This document shows positions 1 through 29,458 of a stretch of DNA of 30,000 nt, in pieces. A program made the position numbers and the translations under genes. Each line of letters starts with the position of its first letter. Position 1 is the stretch's first letter. The stretch is from Sphaeroforma sirkka (taxonomy: Eukaryota; Opisthokonta; Ichthyosporea; Ichthyophonida). The notes below the pieces were generated by a model. It had not been told where the DNA came from and did not search any database. It was given only the letters and a program-made list of their open reading frames with translations. Where the stretch lies: positions 82,501 to 112,500 of the forward strand of contig LUCW03000243.1 of NCBI GenBank assembly GCA_001586965.3. Reading direction: 5' to 3'.

Positions 1-5658
<5,658 letters not shown>

Positions 5659-7693
5659 ATTGACGTATTACTACTTAATCGATGGTGACTTGATTGGCAT
5701 AGGTGTGTTACACACGACGTGTGTGTGTGTATATTGCACGGTAGAGATGTATCCTAACGGCGCATAAGTGCAAACATGAAATCTAAGTACCCAATAACTT
5801 CATCTTAGATCACCGAGTTTTGAGACTACGTACTTAGATATACACTGTACTGTACTACCATACTATTAATTGCAGCGCAGTTGAACAAATTTAAAGTCAG
5901 ACATGCATGGATCATACATATATATATATATAGAAAGAGTATATACACATACAATATATTATTTATATATACTCTAAATGTAAATATAAAATATTTATGA
6001 AAACCTTTGTGTTGTTAGTTGTTACATACTTGTTCAGCTTTCCCCCCCAGCTGTGGCCCAAACTAAGTTTTCAAACTTGAAAGCTTAGTGGTAAATTCTA
6101 CCAGTAGAGTACTGTCTATTTTAGAAAAGCTTTTTTTTGGCTGTTTGAAAGGACCGCCCATTTTGTATGTTTCATATCACTCTCTATATCATAAACATGG
6201 CGCCAGTATCCTCTCGTGTATTTATAATTATATAGCTACCTATTGTAATAATGCCCTTTGCACACGTAACCTTTCTTATTATTGTTATTATACTAAATGG
6301 TTCGTACGAACGTTGATGTTAAAAAGGTTGCAACACTCTCCACGGCCGTGATAAGCTAGTGACCTGTCTACTTACAACTTTATAGAGGTTCTCTCTTACG
6401 TGCTGAATTGTAGTCATTCGTCGCTCAAGCTGGCACAGTAGCACAAACGTCTACAAGCGGCATATACTCTGAATACGGTGCGGGTGAGTGTGCTATGATT
6501 CTGCCTTGCTTGTACAAGCATATTGGTGTGAATGTGTTGCTTGTCAACATATATTGGATTTAATTGCTTCTGATTGAGTCTCAGTAGTTTATTGTACACG
6601 GGAGTGTGGCAGTTTAAGTAGTGTAGCTATGGATAGATAACTTTGAACTAATAACTAAGTATATGGTTTCCTTGTTGTTGTTGTCATTGAACATGCACGT
6701 ATTGTATGTACCGATAATCAGCTGTCGCTGCCAATTGTATACTGGAGTTGTCAACACTGTCAGTGTATTTGATTCATCAATCTGGAGTCAGAGGTTGGTT
6801 TGATTCGATCTCGGTTCGCATTTACATAATGTGAGACATATTACTTGGCGTGCTGCTGAGATCACGCTTCAGGGCAAGTAGCGCTTGCGAGCTTCACACA
6901 ATAACGTCCTACATTGACAAGTAACAGATAGTAATACCAAATGTATGGAATAGAATCATTTGTATTGACTATCTAAGCTGCTTTGGATAGGGAGTCTTCC
7001 GCCCAACGAGTCCAACCAAATTGTCCTCAAGAAACCACTGCATAAAGTAGTGCTGCCCGTAATACACACACGCTTGACAATAAAACGTCTCCACTGTAGA
7101 AGCGTTATCAGGAAATGAGCAGCAACACTTGGGCTATACCATCAGCAGATTGCGCATATTTATCAAAACAACACTCATGACAAGTCTTGCGTTAATATAC
7201 GTCACTTGTACATGATTGATGTAGTAGTTGTCGCTCTTGTTGCGACTGAACGTGTTTGAGTTGTGCTATAGTGTATCATACAATTAACGTCCCGTGTTTC
7301 AGGTGGACTGAACAACCCAATCTGTGTCTGGCAGCAGAGATCAGTACAAAGATGCGAGGAAGAATCCATTGGTCCTCACACTAGGTGTAGAGGGAAACAT
7401 ATTGCGGGCTTTCTACTAGCCTTGTACCAACCAGAAGCACTCCTTAGGTAGTAGTGGTGAGTGTACATTCAGACCTACACTTCATTTTGGGGTAAGCGAG
7501 TAGTAGCTCATATTTGTGTGTATGTATGTTAGGGGGGGGGAGTCACGCTTGGTGTACCGCCACAGAAATAGTATCAAAAGGTGTAACCATTAACTCAGAA
7601 ACATTGTGATCTACAATTGGTCTGAGGTCACATAGTCAGACACCGTACCATCGGCAAAACCGGCCCAGATCAAGTCCGTTTAACTCATTCACC
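5659..7693. other. Divergent intergenic region, phosphorylase kinase / VPS4-like
   Basis: About 2 kb between two divergent start codons, so the promoters and 5' UTRs of both genes should lie here. I see short TA tracts (5918-5970), no convincing open frame, no tRNA-like or rRNA-like stretch and no clear TATA element that I would defend. A 5' UTR exon of the VPS4-like gene could be present but cannot be placed by eye. Confidence 0.5.
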
Positions 7694-20629
<12,936 letters not shown>

Positions 20630-21124
20630 TCCGAAGACATGGCCGAGTAACTGTTACTGTGGTCTACAATAGACTACTCTCAATTGGGTATTAAAGGCTG
20701 TGTGTTAAATGATATTGCACAAAATACAGAAAATGTATGTTGATGATTGGACTGTGATGAGCAGGCACAGCCCCGTTTATTAAACTTCTAAGCCGTGGAG
20801 GCTAGTGCTGATTTGCCTATTGAATGCGTTTTGGGTCACGCACGATGACTGTACAGTAACTAATTATTAATACTAAACATTACTAAACTTGAATTAGGTG
20901 AGATGTCGTCCCAGAATACATCCTAACACATAACACCTGACTGGTGTATGGTAGGAAATGATTGCGTAATCGTGGGCATGTGTGGTGTGCAGGCGATCGT
21001 CTCATGTCATGTTGCTGATCAGATACCCAGGCTGTGATGATATTCGACAGGGTACAACGGCGCATAGATGGTTGTAGTGTGTGTAAATAGCGCGTATTTG
21101 TGTGTCGTTAGAAACAAACACTTC
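20630..21124. other. Convergent intergenic region
   Basis: About 500 bp between the stop codons of the VPS4-like gene and the minus-strand 75-residue gene. It should hold both 3' UTRs. Apart from an ATTAAA at 20690 and a minus-strand AATAAA at 20776-20781, I see nothing specific. Confidence 0.5.
20690..20695 (+). terminator. Possible polyadenylation signal ATTAAA
   Basis: The common variant hexamer, 61 bp after the VPS4-like stop codon. No AATAAA is closer. Position and sequence only. Confidence 0.35.
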
Positions 21125-21513
21125 TCAATAGCGAGCAAACTGAGCTCCGTAGCCAACTTTGGTCTCTGACCCTGAGGAATTCAGTGCGTCTTCTTGCAGC
21201 TTCTGCAGCATTCGCGCCTTGGCTTCTGCGAATAGTTGCTTCTCCCTCGACACACGCTCTTTGTGGGGTGGGATTCCAAGCTGAGGGCAAATATGGATAT
21301 ATATGAGAATCAGTGAGATGTAAGTATATAATAAATCAGTACATTACAATAGATGCTTGAATGGCAGCATAGAAATCTATAATGAAATTCGCACAAAGTA
21401 TTCCATCCAAATACAAAGCACATGCGGATTTCAAAACATACCTCTTGGACCTGTAGCTCCATGGAAGTCTCGCCACCGAAGGCGTCGAAATCGTCAGCAG
21501 TAAATCCGGACAT
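21125..21513 (-). CDS. Small 75-residue protein, two exons, function unknown
   Basis: Exon 21442-21513 encodes MSGFTADDFDAFGGETSMEL then QVQE and ends at a GTATGT donor. After a 161-bp intron, exon 21125-21280 (acceptor CCCTCAG) continues LGIPPHKERVSREKQLFAEA, KARMLQKLQEDALNSSGSET, KVGYGAQFARY, then TGA. Phases agree (0/0). The protein has an acidic, aromatic N-terminus, a central helix rich in Lys/Glu/Gln/Leu that could form a short coiled coil (about 30-57), and a Gly/Tyr/Arg tail. There is no signal peptide or membrane segment. I do not recognise the family. The two exons, good splice sites and protein-like composition support a real gene. It is divergent from CNOT9 and convergent with the VPS4-like gene. 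Confidence 0.75.
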
Positions 21514-22524
21514 TATGAGTATTAGTGCGCTTCCTGGGTATTGCTTACTATACTAGCAAGCTTACGATGATATTGAAGTGATGCACCTACACTTTGGAAA
21601 GCTTGTTTATATACAGGCTACCGCTGCATACACACGCGCGTGCTCGTGGCCCTAGAGCAAAATAAAAATATATAGAGATGGTGAAGCAAGAGCACGTAGG
21701 GCAGTATCAGAAGAGAAGTTAACCACGTCCCCTCATAGAAACTATTACTGCCGATAAGTATTTATTTTTACTTCCCTCTAGGAAGAGAGATCGGACTCGA
21801 TTATAGTAAATATATTTTATTTTTTAAATTTTTTTAACCTCATGTGTATACAATAAATGATGATGATCGGTCGAGCACTGGGTTTCAAACATGTATGAAA
21901 CGGTAAAAATGTTTCAATCATACTCAGTTCGTATTAAAACGTAAGCAGATTTGCTATTGATCTGGATTTTATAAAGTATGGTAATTGATTAACGACATGC
22001 CGTAATGTCGTAAATACCTTTCACTTGACCCATTCTGTTCCAAAATTTGGGCTCAAACTGACCTTCAGCGGGAGTCCCTACTTAGGGACAGTTCTATTTA
22101 TATCCTTACAAAGCAAAGTATCTTTTATTTTTTTAACGACAATTGTGAAATAGCGGTGTAGTATGAATAGTAAATAGTAAATAGTTGGTTGCGAGGACAA
22201 TATGTATGTGGAAGCAAACATATCCCGATCTACTTACTTGTTAGCACTTCTATATATGAAGCCATAGGCGAATATTCATCTAATAGCGAGTCTCGCTATT
22301 GATTCGGCCTACTGTCAGTATTGAGTCTTTATCTCTATAACGGCTTCATCTTTCTAGTTAGAAGAGAAGTCAATTTGATGGTATTACACTCCTTGCTAAA
22401 ATCGCGTCTTTCAACTGCCAACAGAAGACCTGTATATTTTGGCCATCCCAGTTGTGTCACACACGTTTGTATTATATATCAAGTGGCATACATATTATAT
22501 TAAATAGATCTTAACTTTAGCAAT
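21514..22524. other. Divergent intergenic region, 75-residue gene / CNOT9
   Basis: About 1 kb, A/T-rich, including a T-rich tract at about 21805-21837. Promoters of both flanking genes are expected here. The CTTTAG just before the CNOT9 start (22515-22520) could be the acceptor of a 5' UTR intron, but this cannot be settled by eye. I see no other gene. Confidence 0.5.
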
Positions 22525-24569
22525 ATGATGCCAATGCGCCAACAGCCGCCAGGGCAAGGCGGTGCCCCTGGTGTCCAACAACAGTCGCAACAACAACACC
22601 CGCAACAACAACAACAACAACAGCAACAACAACAACAACAACAGCAACTACAGCAACAACAACAACAACAGCAGCAGCAGCAAAAGATGCAGCATATCAA
22701 CCAGGGCATGCAGAATTTTAGTCTCAGTGGTAACAACGGGGATCTGGACAGAGATAAGGTGCTCAAACTTGTGATGGATCTACTCAGTCGAGATCTCCGT
22801 GAGGACGCGCTCCTGGAGTTGAGCAAGAAACGCGAGGGGGTGCATGACTTGGCCCCCATTCTATGGCACTCTGTAGGCACTATGGCTGCGTTAGTACAGG
22901 AGATAGTCACTATCTACCCCCTATTGTCACCCCCCTCTTTGTCTGCACATGCGTCCAATCGTGTGTGCAATGCGCTGGCTCTGCTGCAGTGTGTGGCGTC
23001 TCACCCCGAAACCCGTACGCTGTTTCTCAAGGCACACATTCCATTTCTACTGTACCCATTCCTGAATACGGTCAGTAAAACGAGGCCATTCGAATACCTT
23101 CGCCTGACTTCGCTGGGAGTAATTGGAGCCTTGGTGAAAACGGACGATTCAGATGTGATCAACTTCCTTTTGTCTACTGAGATCATCCCTCTGTCTCTTC
23201 GTATCATGGAGACGGGAAATGAACTATCCAAGACAGTGGCCACCTTCATCGTGCAGAAGATTCTATTAGATGAGCTTGGTTTGCAGTATATATGCCAGGT
23301 ACGTCTCACTTGTTCCTTATATGCATGTGCTGCCGCTTGTTAGTAGTAGGGTTGAACTCGACGCACGGGTACAATGTATTGTACACGCTTTCTCCTGCAA
23401 TTTTAAACTAAGCCATGTTAAGAAGGCGGGTATATGTTTTAATGGGTTACAAATGCATTGACAGTTCGTGAGTATGAATATCGCCTTTCTTATATGTTTG
23501 TGTACAGATGGATGCTAACCTTATTGTCCATACCTTGTACGTGTGTGTGTGTGCTATACAAGTTTATATAGTCATAATTCGTGATTGCATGAAAAATGCG
23601 TTCTAATGATGCATGATTGCATGTTATAATTGTAAATACAGATACAGATATATTTATAGGTATACATCTTCGGGTTGTATATATATTTAAAGTATGTATT
23701 TACCTTTGTAAGTTTAGGTATATATATATATATATGTGTGTGTGTGTTTATATTTTTTATATTGTGTATTCATATTTATGTATGGTTATACACGTAAATA
23801 CATATAAATATATATATGTGTGTCTATGTCTGTGTCTGTGTCTGTGACGGTGTGTTATAAAATATTTTCAGATGCTATAGTTTGGTAGTAGTCTGATATG
23901 ATCGTTATTATTTCTATGTAACTGAGTGCCTGTAAATTCATGGACATGTCAGTGCGTTTGCCTGCTTCTTGTCTTGAGTATTGGTATATGTACATCAATT
24001 TAGTATATGTATTTCTGTATTTTTGATAGTAAGATGCATGTAGTTTATAACAATGGTGTATTAGGTGTAGTTGTATTTTTCAAATCTCGTCGTAAACAGT
24101 ACCTACGCGGTTGTTTCTCTAATCGACTCTTTTCTTTGATTGGTCATTGATTTAGTGTGTATGGTCGGAATTTAATATCTGGTGACCACCAATTTGCGAC
24201 ATGTGTGCTTGAATGCGATATCATTGATTTGGATTGACGAACAATTTGCGACATGTTGTTTGCTTAAATGTACCAAATGGCGATAGCATCGAGTTAAAAT
24301 GACGAGCAATTTGCGACATGTTGTGGGCTTCAACGTACCAATTGACGTTGTCAATGCGTTAGTACCGTCATTGTAAGGTCTTGGGTAATTTCTCAGTGGA
24401 TTCATGCACGTGGTTGAATAATTTTGCGTGGGGCATTGCTACTGTGATCGGTGCGCCTGTGTATGTATTCTCGTGAGTGTCCCTACGTCTTCTTGGAGTG
24501 CAAAGCCCTGCGAACGCACTTTGACACTTGCTCTGCTATACGAATATTACGACGGGTGGAGGCTATTAA

Positions 24570-24625
<56 letters not shown>

Positions 24626-25184
24626 ATAAATATTGATTATTGGTTTTTGATTATTGATTATTGATTATTGATTATTGTCCGGCTTCCAGGCTCACATATG
24701 CTGTTCACGCCCCCACTTACATGAACCAAGTTATTCCAACATTCGTCATATGTACCTGTAGCGTACTCTGTACACATCTCGTTCCGCAAACCGGTATTAC
24801 CCTCCATATTTCTATGCTGCTTCGCGCGGAATTACATCAACCCCAAAACCCCAAAATCCTAAACCCCAATTCTCATCCGCCCCTTCTCCACTGCACCCGC
24901 AGACATACGAGCGCTTCTTCGCCGTGGCCACTGTCCTGGGCAACATGGTACAGGGGCTGGTCAAGAACCCCTCCGTCCGCCTGCTCAAGCACGTGGTGCG
25001 TTGCTACCTACGCCTCAGCGACAACCCGCGTGCACGCGAGGCACTGCGCCAGTGTCTGCCCGAGCCTCTGCGTGATACAGCCTTTGCGAATGTGCTGAAG
25101 GAAGACCCCACTACCAAGCGCTGGCTGTCACAGCTGCTGGCGAATCTGTCGGACCAGCAGCAGGGCGAGAGGGCCAGTGAGTGA
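22525..25184 (+). CDS. CNOT9: CCR4-NOT complex subunit 9 (RCD1/CAF40), two coding exons
   Basis: Armadillo-repeat subunit of the cytoplasmic CCR4-NOT deadenylase, which docks RNA-binding proteins and GW182/NOT4-type partners. Exon 22525-23298 (donor TGCCAG|GTACGT) and exon 24903-25184 (acceptor CCCGCAG), 351 residues. From about residue 72 the match to animal CNOT9 is near-continuous: [80 protein letters not shown], then YICQ|TYERF across the splice, [40 protein letters not shown] and [12 protein letters not shown]. The N-terminus differs: a Met/Pro/Gly start followed by a poly-Gln tract (residues 18-53) where the human protein has a short Ala/Pro/Thr segment. An in-frame TAA lies 24 bp upstream of the ATG; a second ATG follows immediately. 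Confidence 0.97.
22576..22683 (+). repeat. CNOT9: CAA/CAG tract encoding poly-glutamine in CNOT9
   Basis: Codes for Q3-S-Q3-HP-Q15-L-Q11. It is mostly CAA, with scattered CAG and a terminal CAG x4, so it is an interrupted tract rather than a pure CAG repeat. Read on the opposite strand it gives a spurious poly-Cys open frame. Confidence 0.97.
24569..24676. repeat. (TA)n-(TG)n and (TTGATTA)n microsatellites
   Basis: Starts with about 25 bp of TA and 26 bp of TG. About 20 bp later comes a heptamer array (TTGATTA)n with roughly five units, the first interrupted by TGGTTTT. Confidence 0.9.
24841..24869. repeat. Telomere-like CCCCAAAA/CCCTAAA tract at CNOT9 acceptor
   Basis: CCCCAAAACCCCAAAATCCT followed by AAACCCC, then a pyrimidine-rich stretch to the CCGCAG acceptor at 24897-24902. 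Confidence 0.7.
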
Positions 25185-26934
25185 CTGGCTGGGGCGGTGG
25201 GTGGTCGATTGGTATGACAGAACAGAGGAGCACTCGGCTGGGCTAGGCCTGGCGGTGGGAAGACTCGGAGAGTGGGATAGGTAGTCTCAGGGTAGGTTGC
25301 GACTAGCGGTGAACGAGTTCGGGGTTGGGATAGATACGCACCAGCCTTGTCTTGCGGTGGCATGCGGCATGGGATAGGGTGTGGTAGTTGTGGGTCCTAT
25401 GCGTTTGGGATAAGGGGGGGGGAGTAGCTAGTTAGCCATACCTTGTTGTCTCGGTTACGAACGGCAGTGTTCTCCAACCCCGATACTGGTTTTAAGCTGT
25501 GGTAATGATGGACCCAGGGTGGACCTCATATCTGTCTCCGCCTGAGCGGAGGGGTGTGTGATTACGTGCTGTGAGTTGCCTGGTATACAGGACCAGGCCT
25601 AGACATAGTGAGGTACTCGCGTATGTGGCGATATCACGAGAAGCCTTCGAAATAGCTGATCTGGTTCATGTCTGCCTGTATAGCACAGACATATAAGGTA
25701 TCATAGGTACATAGCGTCACATGCCTTTGCTGATACTAAAAGCCTTCTTGGGCACGGGGCAGGTTGCTGGGGATGGGCTAGTGCGGCGTGCTGTCTTTCG
25801 TTGACACGACGTGAGTCATAGCGTTAATCAAAGTGCCACACCTGCCCCAATAGGAATACTTGCCACACATTGGATTCGCGTATCTGTGAAGCGGAGCCTA
25901 TTAGTGTACGGCATGGGCCATATTTTAGCAATAGCGGTGTGCGTGTCGGTGTGTGTATGCGTGTGCCCGTAGTACGGTCAGCGGGGGTCGGACAGCTGCG
26001 GTGGTGAGTGGCAGTCATTGCATTAGTAACACAACGAATGGCACACGGGTGGGCTTGCACGCGCTTGCAGTCGAGCGCTGGCGGGTGCTGTCAGATTGAA
26101 ATTAGATCTGGTTTGGAGACCCCGAATGCCAAATGCCTGCTGGGCAGCAGAAATTAAGTTCCAAACATGTGCTAAAATTAGGGCGAGTTAAGCAGTGCTA
26201 CCTCGCATTTATATATTTATTACGCAGTTGGGAGTGGGCATTGGTTGCCGCTGACAAGCCATGGTGTGCTGGCTTGGCGGTCCGCTCGTCTGCGACAGTC
26301 TACTGTAGAATGGGCTCGACAGTTGAACACGTGCGTCTGTGCGTCTGTGATCAGGCTCGGATTTGCACTGGCGTCTATGATGGGCACAGATCTCAGATCT
26401 TTTTGTGGTGCAATCCACAGTGGAGGGTGGGTCATATTGTAAGGCTTCTGCTTGTTATCAGGCATAAATAGTCGAAAAACTGAATGGATTAAAACAATAG
26501 AAGGTGATGATATGTTTTCTTCGTAGCTTCATTCTAATGCCAGTTTGTGATTTGTCCTGATGTTCGTCTTTTATAAAGAAATGGCGAGCACCGTGGCAAT
26601 ATAGTGTTGACAGAAATCACGTGTGATGTTGTCTTCTGAAGATGGTTCTTGTTGAACAACTCAACTCAGATGCCTGACACCATTCATCTTGGAGTGGTTT
26701 CAGCGAAAAACTGTATGGTAAAAAACCCCCACCTGCACCAGCGGTTAAAAAACATATTTAGTTTAATCGAATGATCTGGTGTCTTTGGCAAAAGGTTATC
26801 CATTTGTAAACATGTGATTATACTCGTCTTATGGGACTCGGCAGTGCGATGGAACGATTCAATCGCATCGCAAGCTGAATGCAGCCCCCGGTTTAAGGTT
26901 GAAATTCGCACCTGTAGCGTGGCAGGGTTTGGTG

Positions 26935-27160
26935 GTGATTCAATGTTTCTAGTGTTCTTGGGTCGTTAGTGTTCTAGGGTTGGTGGTGTTCCAGCGTTTC
27001 TAGTGTTCTAGGGTTGGTGGTGTTCCATCGTTTCTAGTGTTCCATGGTTGGTGGTGTTCCAGCGTTTCTAGTGTTCTATGGTTGGTAGTCTTCAAGTGTT
27101 TCTAGTGTTCTAGTGCTGCTGGTATTCCAGGAATTCTAGTGTTCCAGGATCGTCACTCTT
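26935..27160. repeat. About 34-bp minisatellite (GTGTTCTAGGGTTGGTGGT type)
   Basis: About six degenerate copies of TGTTCTAGGGTTGGTGGT followed by GTTCCAGCGTTTCTAG. Copies are most regular in the middle and decay at both ends. Confidence 0.9.
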
Positions 27161-27583
27161 CTAGGGTTGTTGGATATAAAACTAAGCGCAAACCCGGGAA
27201 TCAAGACCTGCAAGCTACTTGCATGATCATAGAATAATAGCCAGTTCGCAGTCAAAGGGAATTTGCCCGTGAGGTGACTGTGCGCGTATCGGGTTCGTAC
27301 GCCATACACATTTAGTTTCCAATGCATACCGACACTACTATCTAAATGCTCATAACTTAAAGTAACAAGTCTGTGACTATTTACATATTTTTGACTATTT
27401 GTACGTTCAGCTCTTTAGTAATATTGTGCGTATGACTTTAATAATAATGCATTTATTCACTTCAGCTTGTTCATAGTATTTGTTAAATTCATAGCCATCA
27501 ACAAAGACGGCTATGTTAAATTACGCATGGACCGTTGTGCGCATCCCTTTCAAATATGGTTCGCGCCCCAATTCTAAAAATTC

Positions 27584-27600
27584 ATCCCTAAAACCCTAAA
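27584..27600. repeat. Short CCCTAAAACCCTAAA tract
   Basis: Two telomere-like units in the gene-poor region. Confidence 0.55.
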
Positions 27601-28399
27601 GCTTGGCAAACAGTCGGAACAATTGTGCAGCACATACTGAATTGGCTACAAACAAAATCAGGCCAACTTATTGGACCATTTCACTTTCGGATGGGACAGT
27701 CCTGCATCTACTGCGCCGTGTCCTAATTTTATTTTATTTTACTTTAAACCCCGATCAGAGCTAGTCGGTATCGCCAGCGATATATGCCCTTTCCCAGGCA
27801 TTTTCTTCGTCCATTCCGCGTTTACTCAGACCCAAATTCCAGTAGTACGGTATACCTGTTTTGGGATTCGGTGTGAGCCGGCTCGATTAGTACAGCGTTG
27901 GGGAAGACTACGGAACAGGTCAATGGGTCCACTACAACGTTCCTACAGCACACTCCAACAAGTACAAACTTGAGTGCAATTCAACCACAGCAGAAAGTAT
28001 TGAACTTCACCGTCTCTACATAATCTAATCGTGCGTTAGGCACAAAAGGACGGTGGGGTCATTGATAAAGTGGAGTCCATGCAACAACAGTCGTACACAC
28101 ATGTATCAGCCAGTACAGAGTATCCTACAGATATAACATAGCAATGCGGGTACGGCACTACGTCTGTGAGCGTACACACAGACCAACGGATATGCTATAT
28201 ATAACTCCTCTAAACAATTAAACCAGTCATCTACTACAATGTAGCCCAAACATTGGCGGAGACACTCTATCGAGATGCAATTGTACACCATCATGAAACA
28301 GACACCCTTTCCTGCTTTCCAACTTCACACTAAGCGTGCGGACTTCCCCAATCATCGCATTGGTTAACCTATGCATCGTGGTGCAACAGCTGGCAGGGA

Positions 28400-28444
28400 A
28401 CGTTATATATACATGTGTATGTATATATATAATATATAGAAACA

Positions 28445-28477
<33 letters not shown>

Positions 28478-28485
28478 ACGTAATC
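28400..28485. repeat. (TA)n-rich tract
   Basis: TA dinucleotides with short interruptions (GTGTATG, GAAACA). Open frames across it are not credible. Confidence 0.85.
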
Positions 28486-28601
28486 ACACAGTGTATAGCC
28501 ACAATACTCATGCACAGTAGTAAGTGCCTGTGCTTAGGAACACTTGATAAAATATACTTGTGTACCAGCACAGGCACCGTATCTAAGTGCACCTCAAGTG
28601 A

Positions 28602-29458
28602 TCAGAGTTGGACCGTTTTGTCCCAGGACATACCATAATGAGCGAAAAAGACTCCCGTAGTGCCGTACAGGGTACGGTCCTTGATGGCGTAGTGGGGTGC
28701 GGCTTTAAGCGCCTCCAACTCCGGATACCTACATGAACCAAAAGGACGTGTGAGGATCTAAGCTACCAAATATGGAATGTGCATGAGTACACAAGTCTAT
28801 TGACATAACCTTGATTTAAACCTCACCCCATACCACTCGGTAGACCACAAAAGCTATTTAAAAACTACGAGCATCTGTGCACTTCATTGTGCAGCCTTAA
28901 CACTTGGTGAAGCTGAATCGCAAGCAACTGAGAATAAGACCCTAACAACCAAGCCAACAAGGAAACCCTAAGCCCTAAAACAAGACCGGTAGGGTATATG
29001 TGGGGCATGGCTGGGAACTTGATCTGTCTGGCTGGCTGAGAATATACGCGTACATCAGTACTATCCCGTTGAGACGCTGGCCTATTATTGCATATACATT
29101 CACAAGCTGAACTGTACCCACATTGGTGTTCCAACACTTTCATACACAATTTATTAGAAACTGACAGCTATAGCCATCTCCTCTCCGGGCTACAGTTAGT
29201 GGAATGTATATACGATTGTCATGACGGTTGGATATGGATCCCGTTCTGCTGAGTGATATGTACACATGTGTGTCTACCTACAGATATAGTTACAACTATA
29301 GTATGTATACGTGTGCCTATCTACAAGCATGACTGTTCTCGCACTCACCTATCTATAGCACAATAGTAGAGCGGTATCATCCGTCGCATCTCTTCGCTTT
29401 TGGCCTGGTGGTGGGTCCAGGTGTGGTTGAACTCTGGGACTGTGTAGACAGTAGTCAT
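28602..29458 (-). CDS. Small 78-residue protein, two exons, function unknown
   Basis: Exon 29349-29458 encodes MTTVYTVPEFNHTWTHHQAK, SEEMRRMIPLYYCAID plus two bases, ending at a GTGAGT donor. After a 620-bp intron (acceptor CATGTAG), exon 28602-28728 continues RYPELEALKAAPHYAIKDRT, LYGTTGVFFAHYGMSWDKTV, QL, then TGA. The split Arg codon joins in frame. The protein is aromatic- and His-rich, with a short hydrophobic stretch near the end (about 57-72) that is borderline for a membrane helix. A TATAG acceptor-like site with an in-frame TAG lies 15-20 bp before the ATG, so a 5' UTR intron is possible. A GTATGT after HYG is an alternative donor, which would change the C-terminus. I do not recognise the family. 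Confidence 0.7.
28729..29348 (-). other. Intron of the 78-residue gene
   Basis: 620 bp with GT..AG ends on the minus strand. It contains a short telomere-like AAACCCTAAGCCCTAAAA tract at 28962-28980. The open frame at 28865-29149 within it has no recognisable features. Confidence 0.65.

Larger units (their letters stand above)
23299..24902 (+). other. CNOT9: CNOT9 intron (1,604 bp)
   Basis: The only coding intron, placed at YICQ|TYERF. It contains TA/TG-rich simple sequence (23690-23850), three degenerate copies of AATTTGCGACATGTTGT (24191, 24243, 24308), a (TA)n-(TG)n tract followed by TTGATTA repeats (24569-24676), and a CCCCAAAACCCC/CCTAAACCCC tract (24841-24869) about 35 bp before the acceptor. 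The open frames inside have no family resemblance. Confidence 0.9.
25185..28601. other. Long region without a supported gene
   Basis: It should begin with the CNOT9 3' UTR; no canonical AATAAA is seen close to the stop. Open frames up to about 110 codons occur on both strands (for example 26133-26471 and 27671-27973), but none has recognisable motifs, repeated splice structure or protein-like composition. The left part (25185-26100) is G-rich on the plus strand. Identified repeats are a 34-bp array at 26935-27160, a telomere-like tract at 27584-27600 and a TA tract at 28400-28485. Confidence 0.5.

Noticed and set aside
22500-22910. Minus-strand open frame with poly-cysteine
   Set aside because: Antisense shadow of the CNOT9 CAA/CAG tract.
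26133-26471. 112-codon plus-strand open frame
   Set aside because: No recognisable motif, atypical composition, overlapped by open frames on the other strand, and no splice structure or conservation visible.
27671-27973. 100-codon plus-strand open frame in the gene-poor region
   Set aside because: No motif or domain resemblance; its length is plausible by chance over 3.4 kb in six frames.
28227-28592. Minus-strand open frame including MIGEVRTLSVKLESRKG, considered as a further exon of the 78-residue gene
   Set aside because: It has no phase-compatible acceptor near the plausible part, crosses a TA tract, and the 78-residue frame already ends at its own stop codon.
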